A stretch of DNA of 64,000 bases from Rhizobium sp. BK376 (GTDB lineage: Bacteria > Pseudomonadota > Alphaproteobacteria > Rhizobiales > Rhizobiaceae), in NCBI RefSeq assembly GCF_004341625.1, contig NZ_SLZG01000002.1, forward strand, positions 186,001 through 250,000. Reading direction: 5' to 3'. The translations under genes and the position numbers were made by a program. Positions 1 through 8,241 of the stretch are shown one piece after another. The notes under the pieces were generated by a model, which was not told the DNA's origin, searched no databases, and saw nothing but the letters and a program-made list of their open reading frames with translations. Numbering within the stretch: the first letter of the stretch is position 1; each line of letters begins with the position of its first letter.

Positions 1-794
1 GTGCGCAGGGCCTTGGCTCCCAGACGCATGCGCCATTTCACGAGATAGTCGAGGGGTGACAGGCCGGCTAGCTCGCGGAAGCGCAGAGCGAAATTCGAGC
101 GCGACATGCCGATCGAGGCCGCCAGTTCCTCCAGCCGCCATTGCCGCGCCGGATCGGCATGCATCAACCGAATTGCCGCGCCGACGCGGCGGTCGCCGAT
201 GGCGCGCAGCCAGCTTGCAGCCGGTGCCTCGGCAGAGCGCTGCCAGGCGCGGAGAATCTCGACCATCAGGAGCTGCGCCAGATGGTCGGCCGCGACGGAG
301 CCGCCCGCTCGGCTGTCATGCCACTCGTCGCGCAGGCGCGACAGCATCCAGCGGATGCCCGAAGCCTCCTGCGTCTTGCCGCTGATGAGCAGGATCGGCG
401 GAAGCTCGTCAAGAAGCAGGCTTGCATCCGTCTCGTCGAAGACGATGCGGCCGCCGACGATGAAGGTCGTCTCGCCCGGCGCATCGGGATTGAGCGAGGC
501 CGTGTAGTCCTCACGAAAGACTGAACTCGCCTTGACCGGCGTGAGGTCCGGATCGCTGCAGAGGATATAGGCTCCGCAATTGACGAGGAGATAGCAATCT
601 CCAGCTTCAAGATGGACAGGCTCCGGCAGGCTTTCGGAGATCAGGCAGCAGGAACCGTTCAATACCGCATTGAACTTCACGCCTTCCGAAATGAAGCGCA
701 CCGACCAGTCTGCCTTGGCGTGAATGGCTGCCGAAAGCAGGGTCCGGGCAGAAAGTACCGACAGAAGATCGGAGAGAGGATCCGGGAGTAGCAT
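1..794 (-). CDS. AraC-family transcriptional regulator, C-terminus cut by window edge
   Basis: The reading frame starts at the ATG at 792-794 and runs off the left edge without a stop. Residues about 10-180 look like the cupin-like ligand domain found at the N-terminus of many AraC regulators. From about residue 215 comes the first helix-turn-helix of the AraC DNA-binding domain (LEELAASIGMSRSNFALRFR), then the start of the second half. It is divergent from the SDR gene at 911, with 116 bp between them, so it probably controls that gene. The inducer is unknown. Only the last residues of the DNA-binding domain are missing. Confidence 0.9.
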   Translation of the reverse strand, partial: MLLPDPLSDLLSVLSARTLLSAAIHAKADWSVRFISEGVKFNAVLNGSCCLISESLPEPVHLEAGDCYLLVNCGAYILCSDPDLTPVKASSVFREDYTASLNPDAPGETTFIVGGRIVFDETDASLLLDELPPILLISGKTQEASGIRWMLSRLRDEWHDSRAGGSVAADHLAQLLMVEILRAWQRSAEAPAASWLRAIGDRRVGAAIRLMHADPARQWRLEELAASIGMSRSNFALRFRELAGLSPLDYLVKWRMRLGAKALR

Positions 795-910
795 TTAGGA
801 CGATCGCGCATCTGGATTGGACTTTGCAGCATGGATCATCCCATGGCTGACGCGATAGGTCTAGGCATGGCGAGACGAAATCCGTTTCGCATCATTCGCA
901 AGAGGCTATC

Positions 911-1885
911 ATGCAAATGCTTCAACACCCCATTCCATCGGGCTTCGGCCCCAAGACAACCGCCGAGGAAGCGCTCGGCGCGACCGATCTTTCCGGCAAG
1001 CTCGCCATTGTCACCGGTGGTTATGCAGGGCTCGGGCTCGAGACTGTTCGCGTGCTCGTCAAGGCAGGCGCGACGGTCGTCATACCCGCGCGCGACGTCG
1101 AAAAGGCCCGCGCCGCGCTCGATGGCATGCCGCGCATCGAGATCGGCTCGCTCGATCTGGCCGATCCGGCCTCGATCGACGCTTTTGCTCGCGACTTCGT
1201 CGCGTCGGGTCGTTCGGTCGATCTGCTGATCAACAACGCCGGCGTCATGGCGACGCCGCTCTCTCATGATGCCAGAGGGTACGAACGGCAGTTCGCGACC
1301 AATCATCTTGGACATTTCCAGCTGGCCGGGCGGCTCTGGCCGAGCCTGCTGAAATCGGGCAAGGCCCGCGTCATCGCGCTTTCGTCAGGCGGACACCGCT
1401 TTGCGGGCGTCGATTTCGACGATCCCAACTACCAGCGCCGCGCCTATGATGCCTGGAAGGCTTACGGGCAGGCCAAGACGGCGAATGCGCTTTTTGCCGT
1501 CGGCCTCGACAAGCGCGGGCAGGATCGCGGCGTTCGTGCGTTCTCAGTCCATCCTGGTGTCATCATGACGGAACTGACGCGGTACGTTTCGCTCGAGGAC
1601 ATGCAGGCCATCGGTTTCCGCGATGCCGAGGGCAATCTGACGCCGTTCCTTCTCGATCGGATGAAGACGGTGGAGCAGGGAGCGGCGACCACGATCTGGT
1701 GCGCGACCAGCCCGCAGCTTGACGGCATGGGCGGCCTCTATTGTGAGGATTGCGACGTGTCGCCGGCTCTGCCCGCAGATTCCAAGGAGCTCTATGGCGT
1801 CTCACCCTGGGCGATCGATCCCAATGATGCGGAGCGGCTCTGGGCGCTTAGCGAAGAACTGACCGGCGTGTCCTACGGCGCCTAG
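911..1885 (+). CDS. Short-chain dehydrogenase/reductase (SDR)
   Basis: A 324-aa NAD(P)-dependent oxidoreductase of the classical SDR fold. The cofactor motif TGGYAGLG lies near residue 36, NNAG near residue 110, and the catalytic Tyr/Lys pair is YGQAK near residue 185. It is longer than a minimal SDR (about 250 aa), like the retinol-dehydrogenase/WW-oxidoreductase-like subgroup. AAGAGG lies 5 nt before the ATG. Its stop overlaps the stop of the convergent gene at 1882. Divergence from the AraC regulator suggests it is that regulator's target. The substrate cannot be told from sequence. Confidence 0.9.
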   Translation: MQMLQHPIPSGFGPKTTAEEALGATDLSGKLAIVTGGYAGLGLETVRVLVKAGATVVIPARDVEKARAALDGMPRIEIGSLDLADPASIDAFARDFVASGRSVDLLINNAGVMATPLSHDARGYERQFATNHLGHFQLAGRLWPSLLKSGKARVIALSSGGHRFAGVDFDDPNYQRRAYDAWKAYGQAKTANALFAVGLDKRGQDRGVRAFSVHPGVIMTELTRYVSLEDMQAIGFRDAEGNLTPFLLDRMKTVEQGAATTIWCATSPQLDGMGGLYCEDCDVSPALPADSKELYGVSPWAIDPNDAERLWALSEELTGVSYGA

Positions 1886-3438
1886 GCGCCGATCCGCTCC
1901 AACCATGCCCGGATAAGCTCGATATCCTCGTCGCCGATCCCATGGTGCTGCTTGATGGTCTCCAGCTGCAGCCTGGCGCCGCCGTTGCCGAGTTGCTCGA
2001 CCAGCGCCGGAGTGCGCTGGTTGAACTCGTCCTCGCTGCCGGCGATGACCAGCACCTCGGCGTCGGACATGTCTGATGCTGGCGGGTTTTCCAGTGCCGG
2101 CTGCGAACGCAAGAGGACCGCGCGGCGGATCAGGTGGGGGTGCAGGGAAAGGATGGCGTTGATGAGGTTGGCGCCGTTGGAATAGCCGATGAAAGTGAGG
2201 CGATCGGGGTCGATATCGTAGATGCGGATCGCCTCCTCGACGAAGGCCGCGAAGGCTTGCGCCTCGGCGATGACGTCGGGCTGGTCGAAGACGAAGTTGG
2301 AGAAGCGGCGGAACCAGCGTGGCAGGCCTTCCTCCGACGCCCGGCCGCGGGCGCCGAGCAGGATGGCCTGCGGATCGAGCTTGTGGGCAAAAGCCATGAC
2401 CGTCGTCTCGTTGCCGCCCGAACCGTGCAGCAGGATCAGCGTGCGTCCGTTCGGTTCGTCAGGCGTGAAGAAGCGATGGACGAAATCCAGTTCGCGGTAG
2501 ATCACCCGCGGCTCGCCGGGCAGCGAGAATTGCGGCAGCAGCACGGTCTGTTCGGCGCGGCTTTCCGGCGTTTCGCCCGGGACGAAAAGGTGCGTGCCGA
2601 GCGTTGCCTCATTCTCGTCGACCAGCATGCCGGGCGCGTCGGTCGCCAGCTCGAATAGGATGCGGCCGGGCTCGCGGACATAGAGAGAGCGGAAATATTT
2701 TCGGTCATGCATGCTGGTCGGCCAGGAATTGGCGCCCTGCAGATCGCTTCGAACCGACAATATCTGCTCGTCGCTTTCGGCACGGAAGGCGATGTGGTCG
2801 GCGGTGCCGGTACCTGGCGCGCTCGCCCAGAAGCCGTTCGCGTCCCTGACGTCGACGATATCGCCGGATGGCGAAGCAAGGCGGCTGATCGTCCCTGAAG
2901 TCGCCTCGTGGCGATAGCCGAAATAGCGCTCGACGAAGCCTTGGGTTTCCGCCGGCGTTTCGGTGAAGAGCGTGGCGCCGCGGATGCGGCGGATGGCATC
3001 TTCCGGCGGGATGCCGTCGCTCGCCCAGGGTGCGCTCGACTGCAGCTTGCTGGTGCCGACGAGCTTCAGGATTATGCCGTCGGGATCCTTCAGCCGCAGC
3101 ACGGGCTCGCCGAATTCCTCGCTCGGTCCTTCCGGCTTCAGGCCGAAGCGTAGGGCGCGCGTGAGCCAGAAGCCGATGCTGCCGGGATCGATCGCCAACG
3201 AAACCTCGCCGATCTGGCCGATGCCTGATCGCCCGGAGGAGCCGTCTTCCCACACGAGGAAGGTAATCAGCGAGCCGGGAGAACCGACAGCATCGCCATA
3301 GAAGAGATGGAGCTGGGCGGTGTCTTCGAAGCCGCCGGTGCGCTTGACGAGTCTCAGGCCCAGGAAGCCGACGTAGAAATCGACATTTGCCTGAACCTTG
3401 CGGGTGATCAGCGTGATGTGATGGATACCTGACGTCAT
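1882..3438 (-). CDS. Fused VOC ring-cleaving dioxygenase and alpha/beta-hydrolase (MhqO-MhqD-like)
   Basis: A 518-aa protein joining two activities. The N-terminal half holds two glyoxalase/VOC modules (about residues 4-125 and 145-255, starting with GIHHITL), as in MhqO-type quinone or extradiol dioxygenases. The C-terminal part (about 310-518) is a phospholipase/carboxylesterase-type alpha/beta-hydrolase. It has an LLHGSGG oxyanion strand, a GYSNGAN nucleophile elbow, an Asp in GSEDEF and a likely catalytic His in KQHHGIGDED. In Bacillus, MhqO and MhqD are separate proteins acting on quinones. The start at 3438 is chosen because AGGAG lies 7 nt upstream; a longer frame to 3468 has no such site. 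Probable role: detoxification or ring cleavage of quinone-like compounds, inferred from family. Confidence 0.85.
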   Translation of the reverse strand: MTSGIHHITLITRKVQANVDFYVGFLGLRLVKRTGGFEDTAQLHLFYGDAVGSPGSLITFLVWEDGSSGRSGIGQIGEVSLAIDPGSIGFWLTRALRFGLKPEGPSEEFGEPVLRLKDPDGIILKLVGTSKLQSSAPWASDGIPPEDAIRRIRGATLFTETPAETQGFVERYFGYRHEATSGTISRLASPSGDIVDVRDANGFWASAPGTGTADHIAFRAESDEQILSVRSDLQGANSWPTSMHDRKYFRSLYVREPGRILFELATDAPGMLVDENEATLGTHLFVPGETPESRAEQTVLLPQFSLPGEPRVIYRELDFVHRFFTPDEPNGRTLILLHGSGGNETTVMAFAHKLDPQAILLGARGRASEEGLPRWFRRFSNFVFDQPDVIAEAQAFAAFVEEAIRIYDIDPDRLTFIGYSNGANLINAILSLHPHLIRRAVLLRSQPALENPPASDMSDAEVLVIAGSEDEFNQRTPALVEQLGNGGARLQLETIKQHHGIGDEDIELIRAWLERIGA

Positions 3439-3574
3439 CGTGCTCTCCTGCGTATGCATGAAGCGCATCTAAGACAGAAACCGTTGCGAATTCAATTCGG
3501 TGAGGCGCAATCCACCCGCTGTTGCCCGATCGCCACCGCGGCGAAGGAGCGCCACCATGTTTGCGGCGTCGGGT

Positions 3575-5023
3575 CTAGTGGTCGCTGGCGGCGTCGGACT
3601 TCCTGCGGTGACCGCTCATTTCAGCGCCGGCGGTGCGCGAGAAGCCGACGTTCCAGATCGTGGCGGTGAGCGCGATCAGGGTCACGACGATAAAGGCGAC
3701 GGAGAAATCGTTGAGATCGGCATTTTCAGCGCCGCGAATAGCCATGGAGCCGTGCAAGGCAAGCGCTGCGACACAGATGCCGAGCGAGAGCATCAACTGC
3801 TGGAAGGTCGTGTAGAAACTCGTGGCCGAGCTCATGCGGTCCCTGTCGATCTCGTCGTAGGCGATCGTGTTGTAGGCCGTGAACTGGAACGACATGAAGA
3901 AGCCGCAGAGGTAGAGGATCACGAAGATCAGCGCCATCGGCCAGTCCGGGCGGAAGATCGCGCAAAGGCCGTAGCCGAGCGTACCAATCAATCCGAAGAT
4001 GATCAGGCTGGTGCGGAAGCCGAGCTTGCGCAGGATATAGGACTGCACCGCCTTCATCGTCATCGAGCCGAGCGCGGTGGCGATCACCACGCGACCGGCC
4101 GACGCAGCCGAAAGACCGAAGCCCAATTGCAGCATCAGCGGAATGAGAAAGGGCTGCGCACCCTGGCTGATGCGTGTCAGGGAGCCGGCGATGACGGAGG
4201 CACGAAAGTTCGTGAACTTCATCAGCGAGAAGTCCATGATCGGGGCAGGGTGCTTGCGCGCGTGGCGCAGGTAGGCGATGCCGAAGAGCAGGCCGATCGC
4301 GATCAGGAATATCGACAGCGATCCCTGGCCCTCATGGCTCGAAAGCTCGAAACCGAAAAGCAGGGAGCCGAGCGAAAGGCCGGACAGAATGAAGCCCAGA
4401 AGGTCGAACGGGCCGTCCGCCTTGCCTTTCACGTCCTCGATGAAAATGCTGACGAGGACAAAGCCGAGAAGGCCGATCGGCAGGTTGATGTAGAAGATCC
4501 AGCGCCAGTCGAGATAGGTCACGAACATGCCGCCGATCGGAGGGCCGAGGATCGGGCCGATCAGCGCGGGAACAAGAAGCCAGGACATGGCCGAAACCAG
4601 GTCCTTCCGGGCCACGCTGCGCAAGAGAACGAGGCGGCCGACAGGGATCATCATTGCCCCGCCCAGACCTTGCAACAGCCGGGCGATAACCAGGAAGAGA
4701 AGGGTTGGCGCCTGCGCGCAGAGGATCGAGCCGAGCATGAAGACGCCGATGGCCGTCCGGAATACGGTGCTGGAACCGAAGTGATCGGCGATCTTGCCGC
4801 TGGCGGGAATGAAGATGGCGAGGCTGAGCAGATAGGAGGTGAGCGCGATGCTCATCTCGGGGGCGCCGACACCGAAATCCCGTGCCATGGTCGGCAGCGC
4901 CGTCGCCAACACGGTGGCGTCGAGTTGTTCCATGAACATGGCGCTTGCCACGATAAGGGCTATCGTACGAAAATTAGGTGCGGCCCGCTGTCTGGCAGCG
5001 ACCGGATACATTTGATCCGACAT
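3575..5023 (-). CDS. MFS multidrug exporter, DHA2 (EmrB/QacA) family
   Basis: A 482-aa inner-membrane protein with about 14 hydrophobic segments, as expected for DHA2 proton-drug antiporters. The first helix carries the family signature LDATVLATALPTMARDF. Helices 2-4 (SYLLSLAIFIPASGKIADHFG) carry a form of the MFS loop motif. It probably exports toxic organic compounds. It is a lone gene with no MFP partner beside it. The Shine-Dalgarno site for the ATG at 5023 is weak, and an in-frame ATG 12 nt later is possible. The GC-rich opposite strand holds a long open frame that is only a shadow. Confidence 0.9.
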   Translation of the reverse strand: MSDQMYPVAARQRAAPNFRTIALIVASAMFMEQLDATVLATALPTMARDFGVGAPEMSIALTSYLLSLAIFIPASGKIADHFGSSTVFRTAIGVFMLGSILCAQAPTLLFLVIARLLQGLGGAMMIPVGRLVLLRSVARKDLVSAMSWLLVPALIGPILGPPIGGMFVTYLDWRWIFYINLPIGLLGFVLVSIFIEDVKGKADGPFDLLGFILSGLSLGSLLFGFELSSHEGQGSLSIFLIAIGLLFGIAYLRHARKHPAPIMDFSLMKFTNFRASVIAGSLTRISQGAQPFLIPLMLQLGFGLSAASAGRVVIATALGSMTMKAVQSYILRKLGFRTSLIIFGLIGTLGYGLCAIFRPDWPMALIFVILYLCGFFMSFQFTAYNTIAYDEIDRDRMSSATSFYTTFQQLMLSLGICVAALALHGSMAIRGAENADLNDFSVAFIVVTLIALTATIWNVGFSRTAGAEMSGHRRKSDAASDH

Positions 5024-5130
5024 TGTCGGGTTCGCTCTCGATGGTGCGGTGGGGTCGGTTGACAGAACCGCAAATCTGGTGACGGCGCATAGCCCGTGTG
5101 AATTGTGGTCTCTATACGCGCAGGCTGGTT

Positions 5131-5148
5131 AATTGACTATATACAATT
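5131..5148. promoter_or_regulatory. Inverted repeat upstream of the DHA2 exporter
   Basis: AATTG-N8-CAATT lies in an A/T-rich pocket of the 298-bp gap between the secreted protein (stop at 5322) and the exporter start at 5023. Its place about 110 bp before the exporter fits an operator, but a single copy gives weak support. Confidence 0.3.
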
Positions 5149-5321
5149 GCGCAAAGCTGCCTTCACGAATCCGAAAAAGCGCCATGGGTGGGCAGGTCTG
5201 CAACAGTGTCGATTTCCGCCCTTCGTAAGAACCGCCGAGGGCGGCTGCAGGCCAGCGAATAACGGCGCCTGGTTGAAAGCGCCGATTGCTGTCAGGGATT
5301 GCCGGACGAAGTGGGTGTGGC

Positions 5322-6035
5322 TCAGTAACAAAGCTCAAACGGCTCATCGACGCAGTTGTTGTGATAATAGTTGCTATAGTAAGGCGGAGGGACGGTACTG
5401 GATTCTGCTTCCGACGCGATGCTGGGCAAGGAACTCCGATACCATGCGCCATGATAGACGGGCGCATGCCAATAGTTTCCTTTGCCGTCGTTTCCGGCGG
5501 CGTAATCGCGGCTGTCGCCACCATAGCCGCTGTCGAAGTTGTCGATAAAGACGGCGGCCGGACCGCTTAATCCAGTAAGGCTTCCTTCAAGCACGGAAAC
5601 ATCGAACGTCAGCGTATTGTTATCGAGTTTGGGTGATCTCAGTGTTACGACTGCGTCAGCGACCTGCGAGCCATCTCCTCCGAGAACGGAGACCGTGGCG
5701 TTCGGCGGGTTCCTGGCGAAATTGTTCTTCCCTTCATCCCACTGCATGATGAACTGCTCGGTCGTGACGTGACCGGCTGCCCGCACCGGGCGGTCGGCAA
5801 ACACGATCGAACTGGCCGATACGCCAGTCAGCGTCAGCTTGCCATTCTCCAAGGTTGCCCCTGCCGAATTGATGACCGCCAGCGACGGAACCGGCCCGGT
5901 CGGCGTCACCTGTCCGATCGTCTTCTGAAGGGGTATATGAGGTTTGACATTCGCCTCCTGGGCAGACGCCCCGATAACGGTGCAACAAAGCACGGTTACG
6001 GCAAAGGCAAGGCAGGAGAGATTTCTGGCAAGCAT
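5322..6035 (-). CDS. Exported protein of unknown function, paralogue of the 6156-7004 gene
   Basis: A 237-aa protein with a clear signal peptide (MLARNLSCLAFAV... ending near GASA-QE), so probably periplasmic or secreted. The body (residues about 35-155) closely matches the neighbouring 6156-7004 product, with shared blocks such as RPVRAAGHVTTEQFIMQW and LTFDVSVLEGSLTG. The tail shares YWHAPVYHGAWY and ends with two Cys near the C-terminus. GGAG lies 6 nt before the ATG at 6035. I do not recognise a named domain. It follows the sulfatase and HAD genes in the same direction, hinting at a shared extracytoplasmic role. Confidence 0.8.
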   Translation of the reverse strand: MLARNLSCLAFAVTVLCCTVIGASAQEANVKPHIPLQKTIGQVTPTGPVPSLAVINSAGATLENGKLTLTGVSASSIVFADRPVRAAGHVTTEQFIMQWDEGKNNFARNPPNATVSVLGGDGSQVADAVVTLRSPKLDNNTLTFDVSVLEGSLTGLSGPAAVFIDNFDSGYGGDSRDYAAGNDGKGNYWHAPVYHGAWYRSSLPSIASEAESSTVPPPYYSNYYHNNCVDEPFELCY

Positions 6036-6155
6036 TGCTGATCTCCATCTTCTGGGGCGGCCAGGCCGCATTGACCTTTCTTGAACCGTAGCCGTCGAAG
6101 TCCTGGTCTCGCTGACGAGGTGGTTCGGCGGGGCGGAGCGGTATCCGAACCGTCG

Positions 6156-7004
6156 TCAGTAGCACCGCGGATATGGATAGTAGCCGCACCGATAGCCGTT
6201 ATAGTAGTACGGCGGGTACCCGTAATAAGGACGTGAAGCGGCTGCTCCAACGGCCACTCCGGCGGCTACGCCGGCCGCAACAGGCGCGCCGGCATACCAC
6301 GCACCATGATAGACGGGAGCGTGCCAGTAGTTATCGCCATGCCATGCATATGTATTTCCCGTCCGGTTGCTGTGGTACACGCCCGTGTCTCCGACGCGCG
6401 CATAATCTCCACCGGCGCGGTCGAAGTCTCCTCCACCGAAGTCGCGACCGCCGCCGCCAAAACCGCCGCCACCGCCGAAGCCGCCCCCTCCGAATCCGCC
6501 GCCGCGATCGATGAAGAGTGCCGCGGGTCCGTTTGAACCGGTAAGGCTCCCCTCCAGGACCGAAACATCGAATGTCAGGTTGCCACCTTCGAGCTTGGGC
6601 TCCTTCAGCACGACGACAGCGTCGGCGACCTTGGAGCCGTCTCCGCCCAGCACTGAGATGGTGGCGTTGGGCGGATCCTTGATGAAGTTATCCTTGTCCT
6701 TGTCCCACTGCATGATGAACTGTTCGGTCGTTACATGACCTGCGGCTCGCACCGGCCGGTCGGCGAATACGATCGAGTTCGCCGCGACACCTGTCATGGT
6801 CAGCTTGTTATTTTGCAGCGTCGCGCCCGCCGAGTTGACGACGAAGAGCGATGGGACCGGTCCCGTCGGTTTGACCTGGCCGATGTTCTTTTGAAGCGGG
6901 ACATGCGGCGGCGGGGTGCCAGCATCCTGCGCGAGCGCAATGCTCGCCGGCGCGAGGAAACTTCCAGCCACCAGGGTGGCGCGTACCAGATTTCCGGTGA
7001 GCAT
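6156..7004 (-). CDS. Exported glycine-rich protein of unknown function, paralogue of the 5322-6035 gene
   Basis: A 282-aa protein with a signal peptide (cleavage near ALA-QD). The conserved body matches the downstream paralogue. It is followed by a low-complexity Gly/Phe-rich tract (FGGGGFGGGG repeats, about residues 165-190) that the paralogue lacks, then YWHAPVYHGAWY and a Tyr/Pro/Cys-rich tail. AAGGAG lies 6 nt before the ATG. The glycine-rich run suggests a flexible surface or matrix segment, but no function is known. It belongs to the sulfatase-HAD gene string on the minus strand. Confidence 0.8.
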   Translation of the reverse strand: MLTGNLVRATLVAGSFLAPASIALAQDAGTPPPHVPLQKNIGQVKPTGPVPSLFVVNSAGATLQNNKLTMTGVAANSIVFADRPVRAAGHVTTEQFIMQWDKDKDNFIKDPPNATISVLGGDGSKVADAVVVLKEPKLEGGNLTFDVSVLEGSLTGSNGPAALFIDRGGGFGGGGFGGGGGFGGGGRDFGGGDFDRAGGDYARVGDTGVYHSNRTGNTYAWHGDNYWHAPVYHGAWYAGAPVAAGVAAGVAVGAAASRPYYGYPPYYYNGYRCGYYPYPRCY

Positions 7005-7134
7005 GACTTAGCTCCTTTTTCGTACTGGGTTCAACACATGAACCACCGGCTCTAGCCCTCAAGTCGAGCGCGGCGGTGTCCTGTGATCTTCGATATGCAT
7101 GCGGAACCTTCAGAGTGGTTGTTCACATCGATCG

Positions 7135-8151
7135 TCAGTTCGGAGGAAAGATCTGTTTCCAGTCGGCCTTCATGTCGACGACGGTCCAATTGGCTATCGG
7201 AGCCGCGTTCAGTGCCTTGTCGAGGCGGCCGAAGTCGGTATCGCGGTCGTAGGCATATTCACGGTCCGCATCGGTGTGGTGGATGAGCATGCCAAGGCGC
7301 GCAGGCGCACCTCCCATCGTCGTCCACTGCAGCATTTCGAGATCACCGTCGGAATTGCCGAAGGCTGCTATCGGCCGGTGGCCGATATACTCGTTGATCC
7401 CGACCGGCTTTCCCGCGCCGTCGTCGACGAAGTTGACTTCAGGCAGGCGGTAGAGGGTCGGCGTGTCGTCCTGCATCTTGAACTGGGTCTTGATCGACGA
7501 GCCGACCACCTGTTCCGGCGGAATGCCATAGACCTGCTCCGTCCACGGCCGCATGAACTCGACGCCGCCGCCAGAGACGATGAACGTCTTGAAGCCGTTG
7601 GCGCGCAGATATGAAAGAAGCTCGAGCATCGGCTGATAGACGAGCTTGGTGTAGGGGCGATTGAATTTCGGGTCGCGCGCTGCAGCAAGCCAGTCGGTTA
7701 CGATTTTTTCGAAATTGGTGGTGGTCATTCCCGCATGCGTGGCCATGACGAGTTGAACGACACCCTTTTCGCCCAATGTGCCGAGCGTCTTCATATCGCC
7801 CTCGATCGCTGCCTTGAAGGGTTGCGTGTCCTTCCACTCCGGATGCATCGGGGCAAGTGTCTTTATGCGATCCAGGACGAACGCCAGCTGCGTATACATC
7901 GGGTGCTCGACCCACAACGTGCCGTCATTGTCGAACACGGCGATACGTTCCGGCTCGGGAACGAACTCGGGGGAGCCCTGTTTGGTCACCTTTTCGACGA
8001 AGGCGACGATGGTCGCTTTCGGCGCGGTGTCGTTCCACGACGGCAGGGGATCGCTTTGCGCCTGCGCCGAGGCAAGAAAAAGAAGAGAGGCTACGATGCC
8101 GAATGCGGCGCTGCGGACGAGCCTTAAAATCTCTGTGAATTCAGGCATCAT
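7135..8151 (-). CDS. Exported HAD-superfamily phosphatase/hydrolase
   Basis: A 338-aa protein with a signal peptide (hydrophobic stretch around residues 13-30, cleavage near AQA-QS), so the HAD domain acts outside the cytoplasm. Motif I is FDNDGTLW (nucleophile Asp and acid/base Asp). Motif II is the Ser in FIVSGGG, and motif IV is GNSDGDLEM, whose Asp residues bind Mg. This fits phosphoserine-phosphatase-like HAD enzymes. Two adjacent ATGs (8151 and 8148) follow AAGGG; 8148 has the better spacing of 7 nt. It lies 90 bp downstream of the arylsulfatase and is probably co-transcribed with it. Confidence 0.85.
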   Translation of the reverse strand: MMPEFTEILRLVRSAAFGIVASLLFLASAQAQSDPLPSWNDTAPKATIVAFVEKVTKQGSPEFVPEPERIAVFDNDGTLWVEHPMYTQLAFVLDRIKTLAPMHPEWKDTQPFKAAIEGDMKTLGTLGEKGVVQLVMATHAGMTTTNFEKIVTDWLAAARDPKFNRPYTKLVYQPMLELLSYLRANGFKTFIVSGGGVEFMRPWTEQVYGIPPEQVVGSSIKTQFKMQDDTPTLYRLPEVNFVDDGAGKPVGINEYIGHRPIAAFGNSDGDLEMLQWTTMGGAPARLGMLIHHTDADREYAYDRDTDFGRLDKALNAAPIANWTVVDMKADWKQIFPPN

Positions 8152-8241
8152 GGTACCCTTCGCTGGCGGATGAATGCGCATTTCTGAAGCCGCTTGGAAG
8201 AAGACGGGAGGCGCGAAAACGCCGCCCGTCATGATGTTTTC

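Noticed and set aside
3500..5062. 520-aa open frame on the plus strand opposite the DHA2 exporter
   Set aside because: The minus strand encodes a clear multi-helix transporter. The plus frame is rich in Arg/Glu/Asp/His with no domain, a typical GC-rich shadow.
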